Of a stretch of DNA of 64,000 bases, positions 34,657-42,294 are shown piece after piece. The first letter of the stretch is position 1. Every line of letters starts with the position of its first letter. The notes beneath the pieces are model-generated. The model did not search any database and was not told the DNA's origin. It saw only the letters and a list, made by a program, of their open reading frames with translations. Location of the stretch: positions 496,001-560,000 of the forward strand of contig NZ_CP049934.1 of NCBI RefSeq assembly GCF_011382965.1, read 5' to 3'. Made by a program: the position numbers and the translations under genes. Origin of the DNA: Leucobacter insecticola (GTDB lineage: Bacteria; Actinomycetota; Actinomycetes; Actinomycetales; Microbacteriaceae).

Positions 34657-35214
34657 CTAGCTGCTGGTAACCCCCTCGGTGAGAACCGACTCGGGGTGAT
34701 ACTGAACACCATAGATCGGAAGCTCTCGGTGGCGAATCGCCATGACGATTCCGCTCGCCGTCTCGGCAGTGATGGTGAGCGTTTCGGGCAATGTATCGCG
34801 CACCACAGCGAGCGAGTGGTACCTTGTGGCGTTGAACTCCGAGGTGACGCCCTGAAAAAAGGTATCCCCCGTGTGGCGCACTCGCGATACCTTGCCGTGC
34901 ATCAGCTCGTCAGCGTGGGTCACGACACCACCAAGCACCTCGGCGATCACCTGGTGTCCGAGGCACACACCGAGTACGGGTACGCCGGTGCGGAGGGCGA
35001 TCCCGACCATCGCTATGGAGATGCCTGCGTCAGCGGGTGTCCCGGGTCCAGGAGAAATGAGCACACCATCAACTTCGGCAACCAGCCTCTCGAGCTCGCC
35101 AGCGGTGACCTCATCATTGCGGATCACCCTGGTGCTCGCGCCGAGCTGCTGCAGATACCCATTCAGGGTGTACACGAAGCTGTCGTAGTTGTCGATGACC
35201 AGAATGTTCGTCAT
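34657..35214 (-). CDS. pabA: Glutamine amidotransferase, aminodeoxychorismate/anthranilate synthase component II
   Basis: 185 residues from ATG 35214 (the frame continues upstream without family similarity). Class I glutamine amidotransferase: 'ILVIDNYDSFVYTLNGYLQQ' start, nucleophile Cys84 in 'GVCLGHQVIAEVLGG', and 'YGVQYHPESVLTEG' with catalytic His-Glu. It supplies ammonia from glutamine to a PabB/TrpE partner for folate or tryptophan synthesis. Its ATG overlaps the stop of the small membrane protein (ATGA), making it the last gene of a sortase operon. The position beside pknB is conserved in many Actinobacteria. Confidence 0.9.
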   Translation of the reverse strand: MTNILVIDNYDSFVYTLNGYLQQLGASTRVIRNDEVTAGELERLVAEVDGVLISPGPGTPADAGISIAMVGIALRTGVPVLGVCLGHQVIAEVLGGVVTHADELMHGKVSRVRHTGDTFFQGVTSEFNATRYHSLAVVRDTLPETLTITAETASGIVMAIRHRELPIYGVQYHPESVLTEGVTSS

Positions 35215-35369
35215 GAACCCACCGTAGATTCCTCCGGGGGAAACTGCAGGGCAACCCACGGGTAAATGTAGGTGATGACCGCGTACACGACGGCAGCCAA
35301 CACGATCAGGAGCACGATCACCCGAAGCCATGCGGGGCCCGGGAAGAATCGCCACACGAGTGAGAACAT
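35211..35369 (-). CDS. 52-residue membrane protein between sortase and pabA
   Basis: ATG 35369 overlaps the sortase stop (TAATG), and the TGA overlaps the pabA start (ATGA). The peptide has an N-terminal 'MFSLVWRFFPGPAWLR' and one membrane helix ('VIVLLLIVLAAVYAVITYI'), then a short acidic tail. Overlaps on both sides strongly support translation. Short proteins of this kind occur at this locus in other Actinobacteria, function unknown; an assembly role with the sortase is possible but only inferred. Confidence 0.75.
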   Translation of the reverse strand: MFSLVWRFFPGPAWLRVIVLLIVLAAVVYAVITYIYPWVALQFPPEESTVGS

Positions 35370-36154
35370 TACTCAGAGTCTCCTCTCGAGGCTTGGGTAG
35401 CACCCATCGTCGGGTTCAGTTCAAGGAGTTCGGCTGGCGGACCAGCACTACGCGGCTGAAAGTCTTCGTACACCGAGTAAGCGATCGCCCGCTCGGCACT
35501 GCCGGCCCATTTGGGGTGGCACGTCGTGAGTGTCAGGATCCGATCCTCCCCCGGTGTTCCGTCAAGTCGGGGGAACGGATTGAGCACGTCCGTCTCGTCG
35601 GGAAGTACGTACTCGATGTCGCGGAAGCGGTACGTGTACCAGCCGTCCGCGGTCTCTACGAACAGGGGATCGCCAACCCGCAAATTCATGACCTCGCGGA
35701 AAGCGTTGATCAGCGGTCCGGACCGATGACCGGCAAGCGCGAAGTTTCCGAACTCACCGGGCAACTGGGTGGTTGGGTAGTGGCCGACGCCCTTCTCATC
35801 GAGATTCAACACCGTCTCCCAACCGACACCCTCGGCGACACGGTTGGCGTAAGTCGTACCGAAGGCCGGCACATGCAACACCGCAAATACGTCCGGCTCA
35901 GCTGGCTGTGCAGTCACGGGGACCGTGCCGTCCCACGGCGCCGCCGCCGGTGCCGCCTGATCCCACACGGCTGACTCTTCAGCCGAAAGTTCCGTCTGCT
36001 TCATTGTCACCGTGACGCCGGTGTGCCAAGGTTGCCACACGATGTATCCGAGCACGCCCAGGCCCCCGAGCAGCAACAGCTCGCCAATAACAGTGAGCGG
36101 GCTCAGCCGGGCACGTCGGCGCCGTGTTCGAGATCCCGCGTGAGTGTGAACCAT
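35369..36154 (-). CDS. Class E-type sortase
   Basis: 261 residues from ATG 36154; upstream in-frame extension overlaps crgA antisense and is rejected. Arg-rich N-terminus, membrane helix at about 20-42 ('LTVIGELLLLGGLGVLGYIV'), then the sortase barrel: His in 'NFALAGHRSGPLINAF', Cys in 'RILTLTTCHPKWAGS' (TLTTC), Arg in 'SAERAIAYSVY'. Class E sortases cleave LAxTG rather than LPxTG; two LAxTG proteins are in this window (LATTG at 13.8 kb, LAATG at 47.4 kb). Divergent from crgA. Confidence 0.9.
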   Translation of the reverse strand: MVHTHAGSRTRRRRARLSPLTVIGELLLLGGLGVLGYIVWQPWHTGVTVTMKQTELSAEESAVWDQAAPAAAPWDGTVPVTAQPAEPDVFAVLHVPAFGTTYANRVAEGVGWETVLNLDEKGVGHYPTTQLPGEFGNFALAGHRSGPLINAFREVMNLRVGDPLFVETADGWYTYRFRDIEYVLPDETDVLNPFPRLDGTPGEDRILTLTTCHPKWAGSAERAIAYSVYEDFQPRSAGPPAELLELNPTMGATQASRGDSE

Positions 36155-36212
36155 TTGTTTATTGTAAGGTGCGCATGCTGAGTTCAGGCTCGATCCGGGT
36201 AGACTCTTACGC

Positions 36213-36488
36213 ATGGCAGCAGCAGCAAAAGATGTGAGTAAGCGCAAGGCAGCAGAGGTCTCTCTGAGCAAGGAGGAGGCCGCGGCGGCGCGCAAGAACG
36301 CTCCGAACCCAGTGTGGTTCAAGCCCGTCATGTTCGGGTTTATGCTTCTTGGGCTCATTTGGATCGTGCTCTACTACGTCACGAGCACCGGATTGGGCCT
36401 GCCGATCCCCCAACTTGGCCAAGCCAACATCTTTGTAGGCTTTGGCCTCGTGCTTGTCGGGTTCTTGATGACTCCGTGGTGGAAGTAA
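36213..36488 (+). CDS. crgA: Cell division protein CrgA
   Basis: 91 residues, two membrane helices (about 37-58 and 71-88) with the family's closing 'NIFVGFGLVLVGFLMTPWWK'. Acidic/basic N-terminal cytoplasmic tail. CrgA binds FtsZ, FtsQ, FtsI and related proteins and regulates septum assembly in Actinobacteria. It shares a 58-bp intergenic region with the divergent sortase operon. Confidence 0.95.
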   Translation: MAAAAKDVSKRKAAEVSLSKEEAAAARKNAPNPVWFKPVMFGFMLLGLIWIVLYYVTSTGLGLPIPQLGQANIFVGFGLVLVGFLMTPWWK

Positions 36489-36553
36489 CCCTCCACACCC
36501 TTCACACGGGATAAATCACACCGGTGTAATTCCTCCCCAGATGGGGATAAGCC

Positions 36554-36573
36554 TGTGGATAACTTTATCCACC
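36554..36573. promoter_or_regulatory. Facing pair of DnaA boxes
   Basis: TGTGGATAA (36554-36562) is the exact complement of the DnaA box TTATCCACA; two bases later TTATCCACC (36565-36573) matches 8 of 9. Two weaker GGGATAA motifs precede (about 36508 and 36544). The cluster lies in the short intergenic region after crgA. Confidence 0.55.
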
Positions 36574-36602
36574 CGCTCGCCGGTTGAGCGACGAACGCAC
36601 GT

Positions 36603-36647
36603 GAGGAGTCGAAACCAAGGGAAACGTCACCTTGATTTCGACTCCTC
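36603..36647. terminator. Long hairpin between crgA and rhomboid gene
   Basis: GAGGAGTCGAAACCAAGG pairs with CCTTGATTTCGACTCCTC (about 17 of 18 pairs), nine-base loop, between convergent crgA and the rhomboid gene. Likely a bidirectional terminator; the GAGGAGTCGAAA arm could also belong to a dispersed repeat. Confidence 0.6.
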
Positions 36648-36680
36648 GCTATACTCCTCGCTCAATCGGCGGGATGTCGC

Positions 36681-37625
36681 CTAAGCCCCGAAGATGTTCG
36701 GCATCACGACCAGGTAGGCGCAGGAGAGCGCCACCAAAATCACTCCGAGCGACACCAGCGAGACGATCCGACGATTCTTCTTGCGCGGGCCACGAGCGCC
36801 GAGCATCAGCCACATGGTGAAGGCACCCACGATCATCCCGCCGAGGTGGGCCTGCCAGGAAATGGATACACCCGGGAGAAACCCGATCCCGAGGTTGATT
36901 GCGATAAGCACTGCCAGCGAGGTGACATTGATGTTCGCCGCTTTGAACGCCACGAGCGTCGCTCCGAGGATGCCAAAAATGGCACCCGATGCGCCAACGG
37001 TCGGCGTCCCGATCGTGCCGGGGACAACATAGGCCCAAAACATCACGCCGAGGGACCCACCCACACCCGCGAAGAGATACAGAACCAAGAACTGCATGTG
37101 GCCGATCATGGTCTCGAGGTTTCGGCCGAACATCCACAGCGCCAACATGTTAAATAGAAGGTGCAGCGGCGTTCCCGGGGAGTGGGTGAACATGACGGTG
37201 AACATGCGCCACGGCTCAAAGCTGGCATTGGTGAAAACATCACCGGGAGCCGAGTGCACTGGAGCGTACCACAGCGCCAACGTCACCTCGTCGGCGCCAA
37301 AGTAGTGGCTGAGCGACTGCGCGATGAACACCAGCACGCACAGCGCCATGATCCCGTAGGTGACGGGCGTCTCGAGCGCCTTGATACGCCTGCCCGTCAC
37401 CCGCATCGAACGCGAGGCTTGCTTCGCCGCGCTCGGCTGCGTCTGTTTCACGCAGTCGGTGCAGAGCACTCCCACCGGAGACGTGACCTGACATCTACCG
37501 CAGATCGTCCGCCCGCAGCGCTGGCACAGCGTAAAGCTGTGCTCAGTGGGGTGGCGATAGCAGACGTCATTCGGCCCAAACTCGACTCGTTCGCCGAAGG
37601 CCGGCCCCTGTCCGTTCGCCACCAT
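36681..37625 (-). CDS. Rhomboid-family intramembrane serine protease with N-terminal zinc finger
   Basis: 314 residues. An N-terminal B-box-like zinc finger ('CYRHPTEHSFTLCQRCGRTI', then 'CGRCQVTSPVGVLCTDC') precedes seven membrane segments. The rhomboid dyad is intact: Ser in 'VGASGAIFGILGATLVAF' and His in 'SWQAHLGGMIVGAF'. Rhomboids cut membrane proteins within the bilayer. The zinc-finger-rhomboid fusion is common in Actinobacteria. GTG start 37625; six bases from the cyclophilin stop, so likely an operon. Confidence 0.93.
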   Translation of the reverse strand: MVANGQGPAFGERVEFGPNDVCYRHPTEHSFTLCQRCGRTICGRCQVTSPVGVLCTDCVKQTQPSAAKQASRSMRVTGRRIKALETPVTYGIMALCVLVFIAQSLSHYFGADEVTLALWYAPVHSAPGDVFTNASFEPWRMFTVMFTHSPGTPLHLLFNMLALWMFGRNLETMIGHMQFLVLYLFAGVGGSLGVMFWAYVVPGTIGTPTVGASGAIFGILGATLVAFKAANINVTSLAVLIAINLGIGFLPGVSISWQAHLGGMIVGAFTMWLMLGARGPRKKNRRIVSLVSLGVILVALSCAYLVVMPNIFGA

Positions 37626-37631
37626 CGCCCC

Positions 37632-38141
37632 TTAGGCCGCGACGACGTCGACGCCGGTGATCACGACGTCTTCGACGGGACGATCTGCTCCAGCGGTCTG
37701 CACCGCCGAGATCGCGTCGACGACGGCCTTGGACTCATCGTTCGCAACCTCGCCAAAGATCGTGTGCTTGCCATTCAGCCAATCGGGGGCGATCGTGGTG
37801 ATGAAGAACTGCGAACCGTTGGTGCCCGCAAGGCGGCCGGTCAGGTCGGGACGCTTGCCCGCGTTGGCCATGGCGAGCTGATACGGCTTGTCGAAGACGA
37901 GTTCGGGGTGGATTTCGTCGTCGAAGGTGTAGCCGGGGCCGCCGGTGCCGGTGCCGGTGGGGTCACCGCCTTGAATCATGAAGTTCGGGATGATCCGGTG
38001 GAAGATCACGCCATCGTAAAACCCCTTCTCGGCAAGATCAACAAAGTTCTTGACGGTCTTGGGAGCATGGTCGCCAAAGAGGTTGATGACGATGTCGCCG
38101 TGGTTGGTGTGAACGGTTGCTACTGCAGTGTGAAGAGTCAT
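37632..38141 (-). CDS. ppiA: Peptidyl-prolyl cis-trans isomerase (cyclophilin)
   Basis: 169 residues from ATG 38141 ('[20 protein letters not shown]'); the frame upstream has no similarity. Cyclophilin signature: '[20 protein letters not shown]' and '[20 protein letters not shown]', with catalytic Arg in FHRII. It has no signal peptide, so it is a cytoplasmic folding catalyst. Upstream of the rhomboid gene, as in related genomes. Confidence 0.93.
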   Translation of the reverse strand: MTLHTAVATVHTNHGDIVINLFGDHAPKTVKNFVDLAEKGFYDGVIFHRIIPNFMIQGGDPTGTGTGGPGYTFDDEIHPELVFDKPYQLAMANAGKRPDLTGRLAGTNGSQFFITTIAPDWLNGKHTIFGEVANDESKAVVDAISAVQTAGADRPVEDVVITGVDVVAA

Positions 38142-38297
38142 GATCCCTAGTCTAGATGTGACGACTGACATAGCGGCGTGAGAGTCTATGTCAAGCCCCC
38201 GCTCGTTCCACGGACAAACCCAGCCCCTACGGTGTAGCGTGGAGGGGGTAAGCGTTGTCACCCGAGTCAACGCCTCGCCAAGGTAGGAGGACCACCT

Positions 38298-38801
38298 ATG
38301 AAACTCTCACGTAAGCGCCGCCGCGAACTCCGCCAGCTGCGCGGTCACGCCCAGGAACTGCTCGATCACCAGCGCCTCGTTCTGGGCCAGGCCGGTGAGG
38401 TCCTGCAGGAAGCGGGTCGCCAGGCGAGAAAGCTAAACGACGAGCACCTCGCACCGAGAGTCGAAGAGACGTATGAGGCAGTGCGCCCAACCGTGGATCG
38501 TGGCGTCGAGTCAGCCCGTCGCGTCGCACACACGGTGCGTCGCGCAACCACGCCGTTCGTGGCGAGTGCCCTCGCAAGCACCATTCATAAGCTCGATCAG
38601 CTTGAGCAGCGTGATGCCGCAAAGCAGATCCGCGGATTCGGCGAGCGTACGGGCTACCTGCAGCCCGCGAAGAAGAAGCGCACTGCCGGTGGTGTCATCG
38701 CATTGACCCTCGGGATCGCAGCCGCCGCGGGCGTCGGGTACGCGCTGTGGCAGGCCTTCCGCACAGACGACGAGCTCTGGGTCGCCCCCGAAAACGAGTA
38801 G
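38298..38801 (+). CDS. Actinobacterial membrane-associated protein of unknown function
   Basis: 167 residues preceded by TAGGAGG. A long, highly charged helical N-terminal region (1-125, Arg/Gln/Glu-rich, probably coiled-coil) is followed by one membrane helix at about 136-153 ('[20 protein letters not shown]') and a short acidic C-terminus. No enzymatic motif. Similar short helical proteins occur next to cyclophilin genes in Microbacteriaceae, function unknown. Confidence 0.8.
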   Translation: MKLSRKRRRELRQLRGHAQELLDHQRLVLGQAGEVLQEAGRQARKLNDEHLAPRVEETYEAVRPTVDRGVESARRVAHTVRRATTPFVASALASTIHKLDQLEQRDAAKQIRGFGERTGYLQPAKKKRTAGGVIALTLGIAAAAGVGYALWQAFRTDDELWVAPENE

Positions 38802-38844
38802 CGCTCCCCTCGCCGATTGCGCGGGCGGTACCCTCCGCCGGTGT

Positions 38845-39342
38845 TTACTTGCGAGGCTTGTTGCTCTGCTTTGAACCGCCCTGTTTCGTTCCCGACTTGC
38901 CGCGGGGCTTCCCGGGCTGGCGCTGGCCGATCCCAGCCATCCGCATGCCGGTCTGCACGAGCGAAAGCGTGCGGAGCGCGCGAATCTCCCGGATCGGCAC
39001 CCAACGAGCTTCGTCTGAAGATCCGCCGACTTCATGTTGCAGCGGGCCATCTTTCACCGTCGCGCGGTAGACGATCCTGATCGTGTGCAGTTCGGGATCC
39101 TGATCCTGAGGCACCTCTTCGCGCACCATGACACGGGAATCCACCCCGATCAGCTTGCCGACGCGAGCCTCGAGACCGGTCTCCTCAAGCACTTCCCGGA
39201 CCACGGTATCGCGCGGATCCTCGCCGCTCTCAATGCCACCGCCTGGAAGTGTCCAGCCGTGCAGATGACCGCGTCGCCAGTGGGTGAGCAGGAGCTTGCC
39301 CCGCCGTTCCACTACCGCGTAGGCGGCCACTCGAAGATCCAT
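38845..39342 (-). CDS. NUDIX hydrolase
   Basis: 165 residues. The Nudix box is complete: 'GGGIESGEDPRDTVVREVLE' followed by 'ETGLEA' (G-x5-E-x7-R-E-x-x-E-E-x-G-U), residues 35-60. It hydrolyses a nucleoside diphosphate linked to some other moiety; the substrate is unknown. The C-terminal 25 residues are basic and low-complexity (Gly/Lys/Pro/Ser). Confidence 0.9.
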   Translation of the reverse strand: MDLRVAAYAVVERRGKLLLTHWRRGHLHGWTLPGGGIESGEDPRDTVVREVLEETGLEARVGKLIGVDSRVMVREEVPQDQDPELHTIRIVYRATVKDGPLQHEVGGSSDEARWVPIREIRALRTLSLVQTGMRMAGIGQRQPGKPRGKSGTKQGGSKQSNKPRK

Positions 39343-39398
39343 GTTCAGAGCCTATCCTGTCAGGCCCGGACAGGAGCCCCGCCGCGTCGCACTCAGAG

Positions 39399-40421
39399 TT
39401 ATGCGTTGTGCCGAGTGGCGGCCTGCCAGCCGATCAGCCACCGCTCCAGTTGCGCATACGCTTCGGCTCGTGGTTCCGGCGATGAAAGAAACACGTCGTG
39501 CAGCGCTCCATCGATCCGGCACACGGTGACGCAGTCGCCCAGGCGCAGCGCCGCCTCCGCGATCGTGCCGACGTCCAATACCGTGTCCGCTCGCGTCATG
39601 TCTTCGCTCCATTTCAGAGCGAGCACGGACCGCTTCGAGAGGAGCACCGCGACAGGGGCATCGATACTGAGCCCCTCACTCACCCGAGCGTGCCCCAGCA
39701 ACACGGCACGCATCCAGCCGTTGAGCGCCGCGTGTGCCCGTTCGGGGCGCCACTGCAGGTTAATTGTGTTGAGCTCCTGCGGCGAACACGTCTGTTGCTG
39801 GGCGCGCATGTAAAACCCGAGATCAGCCTGCAGCGCGAGATCGTGTGGACTGAATTTCGCACGCAGGTTGAAGATCGGAGCGACCACCTGCCGGACAGTG
39901 CCGGTGAGCTGGAACTCCAGCCAGGGGCTATTCAGGATCAGCGCATCCGCGTATCCCGGGTGCTTGTGCGCCCACAGGCTCAGCACGAGCCCCCCGGTTG
40001 AGTGCCCAAGCAACACCAGCTTTCTGCGTGTTGCGGCGGGATCCTGGCTCTCGCGTATTTCGTTGATTGCAAGTTCAATCTCAACGCGGTATTCGTCGAG
40101 ATCCTCGATGTACCCGGGAGTCTGGCCCTCGCGGAGGCTGCGCCCGTACTTGCGCAGATCCAGGGCGAAAAAACGCGCGCCCCTGCTCGTCCAGAACTCG
40201 GCAAGTTGCCGTTGGAAGAAGTAATCGGACCAGCCGTGCACGTAGAGCACGTCAACGTCTTCGAGGCTTCGTTCGCGGCCGAGGATCCGCTCCCACAGCC
40301 CCCGCGGGGTGGGGAGTGCGCGCACCAGTGCCGCGACGAGCGGACCCTCACTATCGCTCCCGAGTTCAAGGTCGGTGCATTCAAACCCCGCCCCAAGCAC
40401 ATCTTCACGCCACACGGTCAT
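39399..40421 (-). CDS. Alpha/beta hydrolase (serine aminopeptidase S33-like)
   Basis: 340 residues. 'VDVLYVHGWSDYFFQ' forms the oxyanion-hole strand, 'LVLLGHSTGGLVLSLWAHKH' the nucleophile elbow (G-H-S-T-G), and a C-terminal 'DGALHDVFLSS' supplies the His. Related to lysophospholipase/monoacylglycerol-lipase-type hydrolases. No signal peptide. The upstream 80 bases are extremely G-rich on this gene's strand. Confidence 0.87.
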   Translation of the reverse strand: MTVWREDVLGAGFECTDLELGSDSEGPLVAALVRALPTPRGLWERILGRERSLEDVDVLYVHGWSDYFFQRQLAEFWTSRGARFFALDLRKYGRSLREGQTPGYIEDLDEYRVEIELAINEIRESQDPAATRRKLVLLGHSTGGLVLSLWAHKHPGYADALILNSPWLEFQLTGTVRQVVAPIFNLRAKFSPHDLALQADLGFYMRAQQQTCSPQELNTINLQWRPERAHAALNGWMRAVLLGHARVSEGLSIDAPVAVLLSKRSVLALKWSEDMTRADTVLDVGTIAEAALRLGDCVTVCRIDGALHDVFLSSPEPRAEAYAQLERWLIGWQAATRHNA

Positions 40422-40452
40422 GCGGCCATTCTATTGGGGCGTTGCGGCCGGG

Positions 40453-40535
40453 ATCCCGCACCCTCGGGACCCCCGGGGCCCCAATACCCTCAGCACCCCG
40501 GCCCCCGCACCCCAATACCCCCCGCACCCACCCGC
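40453..40535 (-). other. G-rich (G-quadruplex-capable) tract upstream of the hydrolase
   Basis: On the minus strand this stretch contains at least eight runs of three to six Gs separated by short spacers, including GGGTGGGTGCGGGGGG, and GGTATTGGGG twice. It ends some 30 bases before the hydrolase ATG (40421), so it would lie in the promoter or 5' leader. Tandem GGTATTGGGG units are also visible. Confidence 0.5.
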
Positions 40536-40556
40536 ATCCTCGCTCAAATAGGTCGC

Positions 40557-40608
40557 TGTGTGCGCAGTTCGTTCTTAACGACGCGCATAAGAACCATCTG
40601 CGCACACA
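40557..40608. repeat. Large imperfect inverted repeat (21-bp arms, 10-base loop)
   Basis: The left arm runs 40557-40577 (starts TGTGTGCGCAG, ends GTTCTTA), the right arm 40588-40608 is complementary at 18 of 21 positions (TAAGAAC ... CTGCGCACACA). It lies between the convergent-facing end of the DUF4097 gene and the hydrolase promoter. It could be a terminator for DUF4097 or an operator. Confidence 0.6.
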
Positions 40609-40699
40609 CGGGCGGGGTGTGCGGCGCGGGATCGCGACGCGACGCGGGGCGTGCGGGGGCGGGCGGGGGCGAAGCGCGGGATCGTGGCGGATCCCCGCG

Positions 40700-41596
40700 C
40701 TACTTGCCCTGGCGGAGCGTGATGTCTCCGGCCGAAACCCGCGCACTCACCAGGTTGCGGGACTGAGAGTCGGTGCGCAGTTGATTGTCGATGTCGCCCA
40801 TAGTGGCCTTCGCCTCCACGCGATACGCGGCATTGGGGAGCGTGAGATCAAGGGTTCCGGCGCTCACCTCAACATCGACGTCGCTCGGGGCGGAGCCGGT
40901 GAGCGACACCCGCGCGGTGCCAGCAGACACACTCAAATCCACCTCGCTCACATCGGCAAGATCTGCGGTGAAGTCACCCGCACCCATATCCAGGCCGAGG
41001 GCGCGCGCGGATCCCGTCACCGTCATGTCCCCCGCCCCGACCTCAAAATCGAGTTCCCCGAAGGCGCCCTCTGCCTCGAAGGTTCCCGCGCCGAGCTTCG
41101 CATCAACGTCGATGAGGCGATCCTGAAGCTCAAGCGGGAGCGTAAGGGTCACGGTCTGCTCACGATTACACGAGCCAAAGAAACAGAACCCGAAGACACC
41201 TCTGGGGCCATCAACCCTGAGTTCATCACCGTCACGGCTCATGTTCCACTGCGCGCTGCGCGGGCCGACTGCCTCAAGCGTTGCCTCGCCGACGTCCGCG
41301 AATGCGAGCGTGACATCGGCCGCGCTCGCATTGATCTTGAGCGCCGTGATTCCTCGGGTTTCCTGCCCCGCAACGGTAGACACCGCCCCCGAAGTTCCGA
41401 GCCCGAGGCCTACCACCCCAGACGCGGCAGAGGTACCCACTGCGAGAAGAGCGACCGCGCCAATGATGGAGGTGGCGACGAGGATCGGGCGGGCAGCCGC
41501 CGAGCGGGTGGGGGTGCTAGCCGGGTCTTGGGTGGCCGCACCGTCTGCTTGGGGCGCCTGTGCTGCTTGGGGCGTCGTTCCGTCGTTCGTGGTCAT
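40700..41596 (-). CDS. DUF4097-type beta-repeat membrane protein
   Basis: 298 residues. Cytoplasmic Ala/Pro/Thr-rich tail of about 30 residues, one membrane helix at about 36-60 ('PILVATSIIGAVALLAVGTS'), then a repetitive beta-rich domain with many short 'GAGDMTVTGSA' and 'DVDVEVSAGTLDLTLP' units, as in DUF4097/toastrack-type adhesin-like folds. It overlaps the response regulator stop (ATGA), forming an HK-RR-DUF4097 operon; in similar operons it is a candidate envelope-stress effector or sensor. Confidence 0.82.
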   Translation of the reverse strand: MTTNDGTTPQAAQAPQADGAATQDPASTPTRSAAARPILVATSIIGAVALLAVGTSAASGVVGLGLGTSGAVSTVAGQETRGITALKINASAADVTLAFADVGEATLEAVGPRSAQWNMSRDGDELRVDGPRGVFGFCFFGSCNREQTVTLTLPLELQDRLIDVDAKLGAGTFEAEGAFGELDFEVGAGDMTVTGSARALGLDMGAGDFTADLADVSEVDLSVSAGTARVSLTGSAPSDVDVEVSAGTLDLTLPNAAYRVEAKATMGDIDNQLRTDSQSRNLVSARVSAGDITLRQGK

Positions 41597-42294
41597 GATG
41601 CGGATCCTGTCTGTGTGGAATCAATCGGGCTCGGCCCAGCCGGGCCGCCCGTGCTTTCGATGTGGGCGATGGCGGCAAGAACGCGGCGGTTCCCCGACTC
41701 ATCGGCCTCGAAGCCGAGCTTCTGAAAAATTGAGGTGATGTGCTTTTCGACGCTCGCTTCTGAGAGGAACAGCATCGCTGCAATCGCCTGGTTTGAGCGG
41801 CCCTCCGCGATCGCGGCGAGCACCGTGCGCTCACGCGGCGTGAGGCTGTCCATGCGGTCGTCGCGGCCGCGACGGGTGAGCAGCTGCGCGACCACCTCGG
41901 GATCGAGCACGGTCGCACCCTGGGTGATCCGCTCGAGAGAATCGACGAAGTCGGTGACATCAGCGACGCGATCCTTCAAGAGATACCCAAAAGCCCCGCC
42001 CTTGGCCGCGATCAGATCACTCGCGTAGCGTTCCTCGACGTACTGCGAAAGCACCAGCAGCGGGAGTTCGGGGAGCCGCTTGCGCAGCTCCAGGGCGAGC
42101 CGGATCCCCTCGTCGGTGAACGTCGGAGGAAGTCGAACATCCAAGATGCAGATGTCGGGCGGATCGGCGAGCACGGTGTCGATCACCTCGCTGGTGTCGG
42201 GCAACGCCGCGGACACGGTGTGGCCACTGTGTTCGAGCAGACGCACGAGCCCCTCGCGCAGCAGCACGGAATCTTCACAAATTAGGATGCGCAC
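41593..42294 (-). CDS. NarL/LuxR-family response regulator
   Basis: 233 residues. Receiver domain (1-120): acidic pocket 'ILICEDSVLLREGLVRLLE', phospho-acceptor Asp in 'PDICILDVRLPPTFTDEG', and Lys in 'YLLKDRVADV'. C-terminal LuxR helix-turn-helix at about 150-210 ('LTPRERTVLAAIAEGRSNQA' then 'IAAMLFLSEASVEKHI'). It overlaps the histidine kinase gene by 13 bases, so is its cognate partner. Confidence 0.93.
   Translation of the reverse strand: MRILICEDSVLLREGLVRLLEHSGHTVSAALPDTSEVIDTVLADPPDICILDVRLPPTFTDEGIRLALELRKRLPELPLLVLSQYVEERYASDLIAAKGGAFGYLLKDRVADVTDFVDSLERITQGATVLDPEVVAQLLTRRGRDDRMDSLTPRERTVLAAIAEGRSNQAIAAMLFLSEASVEKHITSIFQKLGFEADESGNRRVLAAIAHIESTGGPAGPSPIDSTQTGSAS

Noticed and set aside
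35370..36358. Longer sortase start at 36358
   Set aside because: The extra 68 residues are antisense to crgA and lack any signal; ATG 36154 gives a normal sortase N-terminus.
36500..36660. Main replication origin (oriC)
   Set aside because: DnaA boxes are too few, there is no AT-rich unwinding region, and dnaA/dnaN are not adjacent; only a minor DnaA-binding site is supported.
40067..41725. 552-codon open frame across the hydrolase, the intergenic G-rich tract and the DUF4097 gene
   Set aside because: Arg-rich antisense translation of two real genes and of a repeat region; no start signal or family features.
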